Below, piece by piece: positions 50,601 through 56,385 of a DNA stretch of 64,000 nucleotides. Position 1 is the stretch's first letter, and the number at the start of each line of letters is the position of its first letter. The position numbers were made by a program, and so were the translations under genes. This DNA comes from Elmis aenea (taxonomy: Eukaryota; Arthropoda; Insecta; Coleoptera; Elmidae): the NCBI GenBank assembly GCA_947652605.1, contig OX393579.1, positions 25,069,674 to 25,133,673 of the forward strand, in the 5' to 3' direction. The notes beneath the pieces are model-generated. The model made no database searches. It saw nothing but the letters and a program-made list of their open reading frames with translations, and had not been told where the DNA came from.

Positions 50601-53600
50601 TCGTAAAACATAATTTTTCTCACAGTGGGATTTCGTAATTAATTAAAAAATCGCAAAAAAATAATTAAAAACGCAAATTTTTAAATTTAAAAAATTTTGG
50701 TTTTCTTTAATTTGGCACTATTTTATTCTTCAGGCTTTCGCGGCTATCGTCCATGTTACAATCTTCGTTCCCGGGTTTGGAACCGCGTCTTCTTGATTTG
50801 TGTGACGTTTCGACCATTCTATGTTGGTCTTTATCAAGATAAAGACCAACATAGAATGGTCGAAACGTCACACAAATCAAGAAGACGCGGTTCCAAACCC
50901 GGGAACGAAGATTGTAACAACACTGTACTACATCTAAAATTCGGATGCGGATGATTATTCTGCTATGGGAACCCTCTGTTTAAGATGCATATTGTTAATT
51001 TGCTTAAAATCCACATAAAACTATAGGAAATCAGACTACCGCGATGTTTTGTAAGTTTTTTCAAAGAAACGCTCACCAAATTGAAAATGCATGTGAAAAA
51101 TCTTACGTAGTTTTAGAATCTGAACAACTTTCATCTTTACACTTTTGTCGTAAAATAATCAGGGGAGCCAATATTGGCAACTATTTAATTTTGCATGGTA
51201 AAGTCCATTGAATAAAAGATAAAGGAAGGAGCTTGTAATACTATACTGCAGCGTTTGAGCGGCGACAGAAATGACGACATAAATGGCCTCTGATGGCGGC
51301 CGGCATTGACAGGTCAAACAGTCAAGAAATTTAGAGTTTTGTGTGCTACAATGGTTAGCTGCAGATCTTGTAGTCTTACTTAGGTCAAAAAATGTTGAAG
51401 ATTAAAAGATTACGTTTCATACGTAAGTAGACATTAATATTTTGTAGTGTAATCATGTATTGAAAATTTGATGTGGTCTGTCAAAATGGTATGTCATATC
51501 AGTGGCGTGCATTTATTTGTGTACTGCATATCTTTTAACTCTCATAATAAACAATCCAAATATTAAAATATGCTGTCGTTTTTTTGATTCCCTCAATTAC
51601 GAAACAAGAAATAAATAAGTAAATAACAGGCTCAATTCAAAACAAAGGAAATATTTACATTATTCAATACATATTTAAAAATGTTAGATACGCCACTGAG
51701 TAGCGGAAACATGCATCCGCCATATTGAGAGGCTAACCTGGACGCCTTAGTTTCGCTATAGCGCTCCTTCCTTTATCTTTTTATTCAATGGGTAAAGTCC
51801 TATGTACGAATCAGGGACTAAAAACGAAAAAAATTCCGTTCGTTTCTGTTCGGAACGAAAACGAAATATATCGTTTTCGTTCTTTTCGTTCTAACCGAAA
51901 AAATTCATTTTTCGTTTTCGTGAACCGAAATAATAACGGTTAAAACCGGTTTTACAATATTTTTTTGTCGTCAAAAAAATCATTTTTTTTTCTAGTCACC
52001 ACAACCCTCTATAAATACGATAACAATATTTGCGTCTCAACTAAAATATAAACGATGACGATGGCGTTTGATGCTCACGGACAGCATATTTTAGACTGGC
52101 GAACCATCGCCATATTAAATTTACCAAATCGTTAAACACATTAACATTTAACCATTTTATTAAGTTTAACACCCGTAAGGTGCAAAAACACAACGTGATT
52201 AGGTTAAATTAGACGCACGATCTTTATCTAAAAATATGAAAATATAGCAAGTGCTGTTTTAAATTTGTTTTAGTACTAAAAATCTATGCATTTGAATTAA
52301 ATAAGATCATGCTGTAATTATTTAAAAAGACAAAAGAATGAATTCAAGTGGATAATTTACTAAATGTTATAAATAAAAAAGATATTTAAAAAAAACTTAT
52401 ATTAACTTGAAATATACTTTAACTTTATAGTTTGTACATACCATACAATATACATTTTCACATTCCGTTAAATCTTACTAGCAACACATCTTCCAATAAA
52501 TCTTCTTTTACATTAGTCCTTTTCGAAGTAAAAATAAATTTTACTATTATTATGTCTAAACTCAAATAAAACATACACATTGATAATATATATCCAATCA
52601 AGTGTATATTCTATATTGATGATCTAAAAAACAAATTAGAAATAGAGAATATCTGTACCGTTAATTGTGTTACACGAAATTGCAAGTATAAACAATAAAG
52701 TTGTTAATACATATTCACGTAAATATATGGAGAAAAGTGAAGCTCACTTATTTCAAGTGAGATTTTTTACTGCCTCGTGGAGTCTTCCCAGCACAGAAGG
52801 TAAATTCGCGTTTGTGTTTAACAAATAAAATTGAAATAGCGACAAAACCGGTTAAAACCGGTTAAAACCGGTTTTGGAAAATATTTATTTCGTTTTCGTT
52901 CTTGAACGAAAAATAATAATTTCGTTTTCGGTTACGGTTTCGTTTTCGTTCTTAAAAAAAATTCGGTTAATTTCGTTTAACGTTTTCGTTCCGTTCTCAG
53001 TCCCTGTGTACGATACTCTTAGTCAGCACCCTGTTATTATTATTGATACAAAACTTACAAAATATGAAATAATAATTTTGATAAACAACGCATAATAGTT
53101 AAAAACCCTTTTAATCGTTATGATCATATTCCATTACCCTTTAAATATGTTGTAGGAACATATTTTAAAATTTTCACCCGATAAAAGCTGATCGCTTATG
53201 TAATGTTGTCGTTTATTATCGTTCCCAAGTTTGTATTTAGTTGAGCAAATTCATAATCACATCGTAAGGTCAAGCAAGCCATTTGCATTTATCTCTGGAA
53301 CTATTCATTTAATTTTCAAAGTGTACTCCTGAACAATAGGGCCATCACAGATATAATATATTTTAATGGAGATTGAATTTAAAACCAATATATATATTTT
53401 AAAAAAACATTATTTTAAGGCGATAACGCTTTTGTAAAATCATAAAGTAAAAATTTTAATTTTAAATAATAGCACTTAGTTAACATTTGAGTCATTTTGC
53501 AAAAATCAAAGGCAAATATTTTCGAAATTAACAATTTCGTTTGTCATAATCTCAAAATGGCCAGTTCGCCCCTGGATTTAAAACTTGAAAAAAGAATTCC

Positions 53601-53993
53601 AATGAAAACGCGATCGAATGGAGACCAAAAATTTGAGTAAATTTAGCAGTTTAGTCATGGCACAACTGGAGCCGACAATATAACTGAAATCGGTTATTAA
53701 AATGCCTTTTCATTAAATCAAGTTTAAGGAATAACCAAGTTCCGTGAAGTTTATTAAAGAGACCAGTTGTAATACCCAGCATTTCTAAAGCTTCGTTCAA
53801 TGGAGATATTAATATAATTAAAACTCCAACCAACTTACTTCATGAAGTTTAAGCGGCCGCCGTCAATGTTCTTTTCTATAACGTTAAAAATTCCGCCGGC
53901 ATCGATAACTCCTTGAATTATTATTCCTATGCTAACCGCTATCATCGTTAATCCTTGCATTACATCAGCTAAGATTGCAGCTTTCAGTCCTCC
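29207..53993 (-). CDS. SLC5-family sodium:solute symporter, six 3' exons (partial gene)
   Basis: Polytopic plasma-membrane protein expected to use the Na+ gradient to import a small organic anion or vitamin (SLC5A6/A8/A12-like group). Six minus-strand exons join in phase with GT/AG sites (joins in order 53839-53993, 47198-47338, 46911-47129, 43552-43825, 42557-42804, 29207-29618) and give 482 residues plus stop. Family hallmarks in order: GGLKAAILADVMQG; DPTIRV and VQRYCSM; LMLNIP, YADCDPL and GLFMACLFNGALS; NSLATVTFEDFVRP; GPLLGVF and PCCNWKGA; an extracellular loop with two N-glycosylation sites (NGS, NAT); a last membrane helix; and a polar cytosolic tail ending RTKL. Family members have about 600 residues, so roughly the first 120-170 are missing, presumably to the right of 64000. 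Introns are 6.5 kb, 68 bp, 3.1 kb, 0.75 kb and 12.9 kb, the large ones filled with transposons. No stop or frameshift interrupts the exons, so it looks active. The substrate cannot be told from sequence. Confidence 0.93.
30863..31180 (+). pseudogene. LINE ORF2 3' end, second type
   Basis: 5'-truncated open frame of 87 codons: LGVTDIKKKMETNQLRWLGH, RMPESRYAK, KRNRGRPRIKWEKEV and WRDVPQLANDRKEWRN. This arrangement (LRWxGHxxRMP, RGRPxxxW) is the common C-terminal region of insect non-LTR RT proteins, from a different lineage than the LINE at 13545. Only the tail was integrated, on the strand opposite to SLC5. Confidence 0.8.
31320..31830 (+). pseudogene. mariner/Tc1-type transposase pseudogene fragment
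   Basis: IGPFFHEND leads to DSWFQQDGETSRTA, which holds the second catalytic Asp (WFQQDG). In other frames there follow ISWSARSP and DFFM (the SPDLTxxDFFLW region), then LKQRI and a tail YLGNVVFKT. Frameshifts and stops separate the pieces, so it is dead. It represents the C-terminal half of a ~340-residue transposase. Confidence 0.8.
33222..34050. mobile_element. Inverted-repeat element (decayed MITE)
   Basis: Left CGAAGCTCAACATAGGGATC and right (inverted) CGAAGCTCAACATAGAAATC, continuing inward with gcaaagttgcgcagttt against gacaaagttgctt. The interior is AT-rich. A related half-copy lies at 54208-54400. The outermost bases that would give the target duplication are not clear. Confidence 0.65.
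35430..35770 (+). pseudogene. Transposase N-terminal (DUF4817-like HTH) remnant
   Basis: MKMENQEYSNTNIFNLFYSH, EECHKIIESRYLPLFSERNP and TRQKCK are followed after a stop and frameshift by FKKVKSASNRPKRVTNNETD, DVNILGYLNSYLQRSIRSVA and QDG. The order (helix, ERNP, RPKRVT, V-I-LGYLN, S-RS-A) matches the N-terminal DNA-binding region of insect Tc1/mariner-like transposases annotated with DUF4817. The catalytic domain is absent. Confidence 0.6.
35869..36072 (-). repeat. BEL/Pao 3' LTR
   Basis: 204 bp, matching the other LTR by eye. Purine-rich GGGGGAG (36076-36082, minus strand) lies just before it and is the likely polypurine tract. Confidence 0.93.
36237..38285 (-). CDS. BEL/Pao RNase H and integrase (frameshifted part)
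   Basis: 682 codons in the frame after the shift, from MHGFCDASKTAYGACIFIRS. RNase H motifs: FCDAS, LELCGALILAQ, FYWTDSQVVLHWL and NPADIISRG. Integrase: zinc finger H...HAGPQQ...CITCFKF, then catalytic Asp in TTGIDYAGPF, Asp in IYSDNGRNFVGA and Glu in GGIWEAGVKRVK. The C-terminal DUF5641-like domain has LTPSHFLIGR, WNQWRRDYL and IGTMVLIKE. The frame is intact to the stop near 36237, so only the single frameshift disables the copy. Confidence 0.92.
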   Translation of the reverse strand: MHGFCDASKTAYGACIFIRSIDQRGKIAVHLLCAKSRVAPIKPVTIPRLELCGALILAQLMCKVRNSLIGEFKSFYWTDSQVVLHWLKSNSNLLNTFVENRVLKIQSLSNIDHWFYVNTKNNPADIISRGATPFQLNQSMWLHGPKFLHEYNDSWSGNIPESPIDEIPEMRKNISSLVSITSSLSFPFERFSRLNKLVRVVAYIFRFKERCLSKNCLSTGPITTMEYSAALRSLVKIVQINHFQSEIECIRENRNIHSTSKILGLTPFLDNNDIVRVGGRLKMSNYNFDKKHPILIPSKHKFAELIMHNEHLRLLHAGPQQMLSSSREKFWIISGKALAKKIVKQCITCFKFRANSHTPLMGNLPKSRITESYPFQTTGIDYAGPFQINDKRGRGAKRIKCYICLFVCFSTKSIHLELVTDLTTQNFISALRRFVSRRGLPNQIYSDNGRNFVGAQTELQDLGKFLHENSNEICIKSASMNIQWNFIPPYSPHFGGIWEAGVKRVKFHLYRILTKTSLVYEEFQTVLIQIEAVLNSRPLCPLSSDPNDNHVLTPSHFLIGRSATKIPDPDVTELPTTKLSRYQYIQSLQQHFWNQWRRDYLHHLQVRSKWRINPGLIKIGTMVLIKESNLPPMNWSIGRIDSIYPGKDGVPRVVSIRTSTGIIKRAVALVCPLPSDDCVQDC
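38260..41409 (-). CDS. BEL/Pao gag-protease-RT
   Basis: 1049 codons starting MASIKDLVRKRGN. The Gag part has LPKFSGKYEYWLEFRDTF and three zinc knuckles (CYNCKGNHALYTC, CLNCLKSNHKTSAC, and CRKCNSKHNTLLH with a CCHH variant, about residues 340-415). Protease has ILLDSGSQSNFIS (near residue 470). RT has RVVFDGS, SGDIRQMYRQV, TYGTASAPYLA and the catalytic YVDD (near residue 890). The frame ends at LGRNAWILRCI, where a one-base frameshift separates it from RNase H. Without the shift the polyprotein would continue through RNase H and integrase, as in other BEL elements. Confidence 0.93.
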   Translation of the reverse strand: MASIKDLVRKRGNIKRKVTSFKTYLSKFIDAEIPAADTSIIKLKLSNFVDTFQEFEVVQSEIELNIEESELEAQYVQRSEFEEEYYSTLAHANMIVEPQQADNDNKSICNGSVSSRSVRSQDSQIASQAMSVKLPIIQLPKFSGKYEYWLEFRDTFLSLIHSNDAITTIQRFHYLRACLEGAALDSIRSIEFSATGYDTAWERLCKRYDNSRSLIRNHIKSILALPTLSKENSKDVRNFVDNISIHLAALKSLNQPVDNWNTVVLVILSEKLDKITAKDWEGKIVNEIENNITVSYSPTVEDFIKFLHSKASLLEQLETKREINESKPQRVHDKRYSMLSVNYVCYNCKGNHALYTCEKFLQLNPQSRQERVKTLGLCLNCLKSNHKTSACRGSCCRKCNSKHNTLLHFNQAPQSKPVTKSEEQNPGGARQEGTDNTTITSHASIRTNSLILLSTACVKVRAADGKLHNCRILLDSGSQSNFISESFAQKLNLKRSCTNMSLVGINSVTTSIKHKCSINIYSNNSSFKSELECFILPTITNKLPAISFEPSLISIPQDVTLADPSFCESQDIDILIGSSVFWTLLTDGNISLGKGKPTLQNSVLGWIISGLVPLQCNIVQCQFAVTNDVDSQLKLFWELEEQSYNVESSSENKQLDTFFETTFSRNSDGKFIVRIPFKNSVDKLGKSKSQAENRLISLERRFHRDPQFSSMYKNFMDEYLSLGHMSQVQENNEQNQFFLPHHGVLRHDSCSTRLRVVFDGSVKSTPGISLNDTQIVGPTIQSDLLAITLRFRQHQYIMSGDIRQMYRQVLVHPEHRRYQRIIWRDDPSKEMQTFELHTVTYGTASAPYLAIRCLTQLAKEFSLEYPDACQIISRDFYVDDMLTGNNDPEHLLKTCTEVVSILKTGGFELRKLISNNPSISTLLAESTGNSDVLMIGSHDKTKTLGVSWLVKNDTLIYQTITISDNVVTKRSILATIAKIFDPLGLLSPIIIMTKVLMQKIWSIGLDWDEELPDILLQQWKQISSQIPHISNLTFPRCLLGRNAWILRCI
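41821..41872 (-). repeat. Duplicated primer-binding-like segment
   Basis: On the minus strand ATTTGGTCAGTTCGAG-C-CGG occurs twice (41853-41872 and 41821-41840, one base different), starting five bases after the 5' LTR. TGGTCAGTTCGA fits the position and TGG start of a primer-binding site; the tRNA is not identified. Confidence 0.5.
41877..42080 (-). repeat. BEL/Pao 5' LTR
   Basis: 204 bp, starts TGTATGAATTTACG on the minus strand and ends CAATACA. Next to the CTCTT duplication at 42081-42085. Confidence 0.93.
42557..42804 (-). CDS. SLC5 symporter, fifth visible exon
   Basis: Acceptor cgttttcag, donor TC|GTACGT. It begins GASTGVIAGHLVTLWITFGG, continuing the PCCNWK|GA junction typical of the family, then a long extracellular loop with NGS and NAT sequons. 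The last two bases (TC) join T of the final exon to make Ser before DPLTQLYS. Confidence 0.94.
42805..43551 (-). other. SLC5 intron between exons 4 and 5
   Basis: 747 bp, GTAAGT...TTTTCAG on the minus strand. Contains nothing recognised apart from AT-rich DNA and an A-rich run near 43325-43365. Confidence 0.7.
43552..43825 (-). CDS. SLC5 symporter, fourth visible exon
   Basis: Acceptor cttctttacag, donor AAG|GTAAGT. It carries the helix after GALS, then NSLATVTFEDFVRP, a cytosolic KGLTEKQQ stretch, a hydrophobic helix, and SGPLLGVFIMALLIPCCNWK. The family usually has S-T-V-S-S after GAL; here the residues read S-L-N-V-S, which touches the expected Na2-site serines. Confidence 0.94.
43826..46910 (-). 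other. SLC5 intron between exons 3 and 4 (3.1 kb)
   Basis: GTGAGA...TTTACAG on the minus strand. It is mostly AT-rich with no gene. It holds an inverted repeat at 45905-46065 and shorter inverted matches near 46255-46500 (ttcgaccaatcacaaaat-type sequence recurring with cgaaaacgcaaatttgaca). Confidence 0.7.
45905..46065. mobile_element. Small inverted-repeat MITE
   Basis: The arms read caagtgcattgcaaattata ... gagctgaaaaaatacgagtgca and, inverted at the right, actcgtgcattgcaaataat ... aatcagaaaaaatcactcgtgca. The two arms meet almost directly at cgaaatg, making a near-complete hairpin of about 160 bp. Confidence 0.7.
46911..47129 (-). CDS. SLC5 symporter, third visible exon
   Basis: Acceptor gaattttccag, donor AG|GTGAGA. 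It encodes LMLNIPVITVLFSLSWIVG, the loop VYADCDPL with the family CDP motif, LPFFVEDRF, and the helix PGMLGLFMACLFNGAL. The split serine codon (AG|T) joins exactly to the following exon. Confidence 0.94.
47198..47338 (-). CDS. SLC5 symporter, second visible exon
   Basis: Acceptor tttttgcag, donor AAA|GTAAGC. It encodes FNMDPTIRVTTSALVGQL then GCQQNFVQRYCSMDSQKKV, matching the family segment DPT-R ... QxxVQRYxS. Only 68 bp of intron separate it from the next exon. Confidence 0.93.
48039..48834. mobile_element. Foldback-like element with tandem-repeat arms
   Basis: About 800 bp. The outer ends (tttaaagtc ... GGAACATTCTTCG and its inverse) lead into arrays of a 13-18-bp unit, ACAATTCTTCGCCTCC with variants: about 13 units at 48058-48255 and, inverted, about 17 units at 48560-48815. 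Inside the arrays the arms continue as unique inverted sequence (gcatacaagcatatcacaaa against tttgtgatatgcctgtatgc) to a centre near 48350-48470 that contains TTAGG runs. No coding capacity. The layout resembles Drosophila FB elements, whose arms also consist of short tandem repeats. Confidence 0.8.
48331..48362 (+). repeat. Short TTAGG (telomere-like) runs
   Basis: TTAGGTTAGGTTAG, then TCAAG, then TTAGGTTAGGTTA in the loop of the foldback element. TTAGG is the usual insect telomere unit. Such short runs are common in insect genomes. Confidence 0.5.
49028..50213. mobile_element. Non-autonomous hAT element, 8-bp TSD
   Basis: Ends CAGGGTTGAGCAG and inverted CAGGGTGGATA, with a perfect 8-bp duplication CTCTGGAT (49020-49027, 50214-50221), the hAT hallmark. 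Both subterminal regions are built of GATTTAAATCA-type palindromic repeats, which resemble transposase-binding arrays. The interior (about 49310-49935) shows a further CACCCTGTATATA end of the TACAGGGTG class, so another element may be nested. No transposase is present. Confidence 0.92.
50754..50919. repeat. Perfect palindrome, 82-bp arms, 2-bp centre
   Basis: Arms 50754-50835 and 50838-50919 are exact reverse complements around AA. Each arm contains GTTCCCGGGTTTGGAACC, an inner GACC...GGTC pair (AAGACCAACATAGAATGGTC) and GAAACGTC. Perfect identity implies a very recent origin or active homogenisation. Confidence 0.95.
51081..51811. other. Intronic AT-rich DNA
   Basis: No gene. Two matching pieces in opposite orientation (ccattgaataaaagataaag near 51208 and ctttatctttttattcaatgg near 51772) suggest the ends of an inverted-repeat element of about 580 bp spanning roughly 51185-51800. 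Confidence 0.5.
51812..53006. mobile_element. Non-autonomous hAT element with CGTTTTCG arrays
   Basis: Ends CAGGGACT and inverted CAGGGACT, with near-perfect 8-bp duplications TGTACGAA (51803-51810, one base from the end) and TGTACGAT (53007-53014). Both ends carry many copies of ACGAAAACGAA / TTCGTTTTCGTTC and GTTAAAACCGGTT, again a subterminal binding-site pattern. The ORF 52874-53095 runs through one array and is not a gene. Confidence 0.85.
53839..53993 (-). CDS. SLC5 symporter, first visible exon
   Basis: Acceptor ctgttttag before GGA GGA CTG; donor GTAAGT after ATGAA. It encodes GGLKAAILADVMQG, the family's GG-K-A-x-x-x-D-x-x-Q signature, and a membrane helix rich in Ile and Val, ending ...GGRLNFM. 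It starts in phase 0 and leaves two bases of a codon that the next exon completes as Asn. The preceding exon was not found in the 10 kb to the right. Confidence 0.92.
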
Positions 53994-54627
53994 CTAAAAC
54001 AGAAACTTACACATAATCCCTACGTCACAATGTTTTATACCTACACAATAAAAGACATTAACAAAATCCTCTTTTACATAAATAAAGGATTCAAAATTAT
54101 TCTAACACGAAGTGATATAAAATTTACGCTCCGAATGTAAATTAATTATTTTAATCCAAATGAACGCAACTACATACAGAACTGTAATCACTTATGTATC
54201 CAACAGGGTGTCCCAAATGCGAGGCTCAACATAGGGATCACGGTTATCTTAAGACGCACGAAGTCGTTAAAATTGAGATAAAGGTGCATAATTTAATGCT
54301 GAATTAATATTTGAGATATAAATTGCCTTAGCTCTCTAGACTCACATGTTATTTCCTTTATTTTTATTTCTCTTTACAGTGATTTAGCTTTATATCAGAT
54401 AAGTTTGCATGTTTTTGGTCATCATCAATTTTGGTACTTCTTATAAGCACTCTATGAGATTTTTGCTTTAGAAAATAAGTACTTAAAATTTTGGACACAG
54501 TAATTAATTAATTACACTATTAGTGTGAAAATAACTATCAATTGTTTTAATGCAAATTTCGACAGTACTTTCCTATTATATTATAATACTTATACAAAGT
54601 ACAGATCATAATGCTCTGCTAAATTAC
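53994..54627. other. Intronic DNA with a half MITE
   Basis: 54208-54400 (agggtgtcccaaatgcgagg, gctcaacatagggatcac) matches the left arm of the element at 33222-34050. No right arm was found nearby. No SLC5 exon was recognised here. Confidence 0.5.
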
Positions 54628-54856
54628 TGATGCCCGGTTTCTCCGACACATCTTAAGATCTAGCTGAATCTTAAGTTCGCCTTAACGGTATAAAGTGTTG
54701 CACCAAGCAATTTTAAGAACATATTCGACTTGAGCTGAGCTCACATCTTGAGTCGCTGTTTACTAGAACTTGAGCTGGATTACATAACCTAAAAGTATCT
54801 TGTATTTGCTTTGTTTGTAGTTAAGTGTTTGTTTAAATTGTGGTTTAAATTTAAAT

Positions 54857-55047
54857 ATGGACATTGACTTTATAAATATGATAGATGATGCAGATGATGA
54901 CTTGTACGACCCTGTAATTCCTCGAAGGCGATTTGTTCGCGCAAATCCATTTACGGATTTCGAATACGATCGTTTTTTTATGCGTTTTCGCCTCACAAAA
55001 GAGACAGTTATTGTGATCTTAGATCAAAATGAGCCTCAATTGGAGTA
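54857..55047 (+). pseudogene. Harbinger (HARBI1-like) transposase N-terminus
   Basis: Starts MDIDFINMIDDADDDLYDP, then NPFTDFEYDRFFMRFRLTKE and TVIVILDQNEPQLEY. The F-RFRLTKETV-x-x-L pattern is the N-terminal helix-turn-helix region of PIF/Harbinger nucleases. It breaks off at the MITE insertion after about 63 codons, and the DDE domain is missing. Confidence 0.75.
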
Positions 55048-55974
55048 TACAGGGTGGTTGAAATTCGAGTTTAAGCATGGGGATCTCGCGTATTATTAGC
55101 TAGAGTATAGGTTTAAATTTGGCAAAGTTGCTAAATTTGGTGCTCATTAATAATCCAAAGAGAAATTGGAAATATCTCAAACAGTATCCGAGAAAATTAG
55201 GAAAAACTGGAAAATACGATTTTTAAAAATCATTTATAACTCCTTTGGAGTTTGAAATATTTTAAATGTGTAAAAAAGTTGCCCAAGCAACTTTTTAAGC
55301 CGAATCGGATGGTGGTCACAAATTTTTCCTAGGTCGATTCGTTTTTGTTTTAGACAACCAACTTTGTTTTTTGTGATGGGCAGCATATCGCGTTTTTCTT
55401 CGTTAATAAAGTTCATTTTTAGGACTAACAGGCCTTTAAAACTTAGATTGTTGATCGGTTGTCATGGAAACAGCATAAACTACAATGACCGGCCAACCTG
55501 ATTTATAATGGTTATTGTTTAAAACGTATTTTTTGAAATTTGACAATAAAAGAAAAAGTAAAATACCATGTGTGATACATCAATGGATTTAGAAAAATAA
55601 ATGCTATTTGATAATGTAAATAGCATAACTTGCGCCCATAAGCAAAAACAAAGTTGGTTGTCATAAAATAAAAACGAATCGATCTAAGAAAAATTTGTGA
55701 CTACCATCCGATTCGGCTTAAAAAGTTGCTTCGGCAATGTTTTTACACATTTCAAATATTTCATACTCCAAAGGAGTTATAGACGATTTTCAAAAATCGT
55801 ATTTTCCAGTTTTTCCTAATTTTCTCGGACCCCGTTTGAGATATTTCCAATTTCTCTTTGGATTATTAATGAGCACCAAATTTAGCAACTTTGCCAAATT
55901 TAAACCTATACCTACTCTAGCTAATATAATAAGCGAGAACCCCATGCTTAAACTCGAATTTCAAACACCCTGTA
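55048..55974. mobile_element. Complete long-TIR MITE (TACAGGGTG family)
   Basis: Left TACAGGGTGGTTGAAATTCG, right inverted TACAGGGTGTTTGAAATTCG, in a TATA target. Arms of about 420 bp pair closely (tccaaagagaaattggaaat, tgcccaagcaactttttaag-like, aagccgaatcggatggt). Related partial copies lie at 19894-20430 and 63468-63706. The short ORFs inside are arm artefacts. Confidence 0.88.
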
Positions 55975-56035
55975 TACATAATCTATTTATTTTATTTTCT
56001 TCCACCAAGCTAACTAATAATTGTTTTTCCTCCAT
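55975..56035 (-). pseudogene. Harbinger second ORF (Myb/SANT-like) start remnant
   Basis: Reads MEEKQLLVSLVEENKINRL on the minus strand from an ATG at 56033-56035. An acidic start followed by LL-x-LVEEN is like the first helix of the Myb/SANT-type accessory protein that Harbinger elements encode opposite the transposase. Only 20 codons are left. Confidence 0.45.
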
Positions 56036-56385
56036 GGTATAATTTATTCTTTTTTTTTCGCCATTTCAACACAAAATAAAATAATAAACACCGAACTGCA
56101 ACTTTATGTGTGACTAACAGCTGATAGCAACAGCAAGATGTCACAGGGAGCCGTTTTAACAGCTGTGATGTAAATGGCCAATGAAAATTAGCCATTTCAA
56201 TCTGCCGCTAAAATGTGCCGACTTCTTGCAACGTTGCCAAACCGAGTTCTAACTTAGCTGAGATGTCTAACAGATTCCGGAATATGCTTTCTGTGCAACG
56301 CATTGGTATCTTGAGACGGTCTTAAATATAAGGCGGGCTTATATATAAGTTCGATCTTGAGATGTGTCGGAGAAACCGGGCATGA

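Larger units (their letters stand above)
48900..51080. mobile_element. Inverted-repeat element split by a hAT element
   Basis: Left arm 48900-49019 continues at 50222-50265 after the hAT element; the right arm is 50920-51080. Matching pieces: ttatatggattttatgcaa with ttgcttaaaatccacataaa, aatatgcatcttaaactgag with ctgtttaagatgcatatt, and cctaattttagatgctataa with atctaaaattcggatgcgg. Without the hAT insert it is about 990 bp. The palindrome at 50754-50919 abuts the right arm. Confidence 0.75.
47339..53838 (-). other. SLC5 intron between exons 1 and 2 of those visible (6.5 kb)
   Basis: GTAAGT at 53833-53838, TTTTTGCAG at 47339-47347. It is packed with mobile elements: a foldback element, nested hAT and inverted-repeat elements, a palindrome and another hAT. 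47348-48035 and 53015-53838 are AT-rich with nothing recognised. Confidence 0.85.
54631..56382. mobile_element. PIF/Harbinger derivative split by a MITE
   Basis: Ends TGCCCGGTTTCTCCGACACA and its inverse, with a 3-bp duplication TGA (54628-54630, 56383-56385). From the left a transposase start is kept on the plus strand (54857); from the right a second ORF start on the minus strand (56035). This is the convergent two-ORF plan of Harbinger elements. The middle is deleted, and a 0.93-kb TA MITE (55048-55974) sits at the junction. Without it the element is about 825 bp. Confidence 0.85.
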
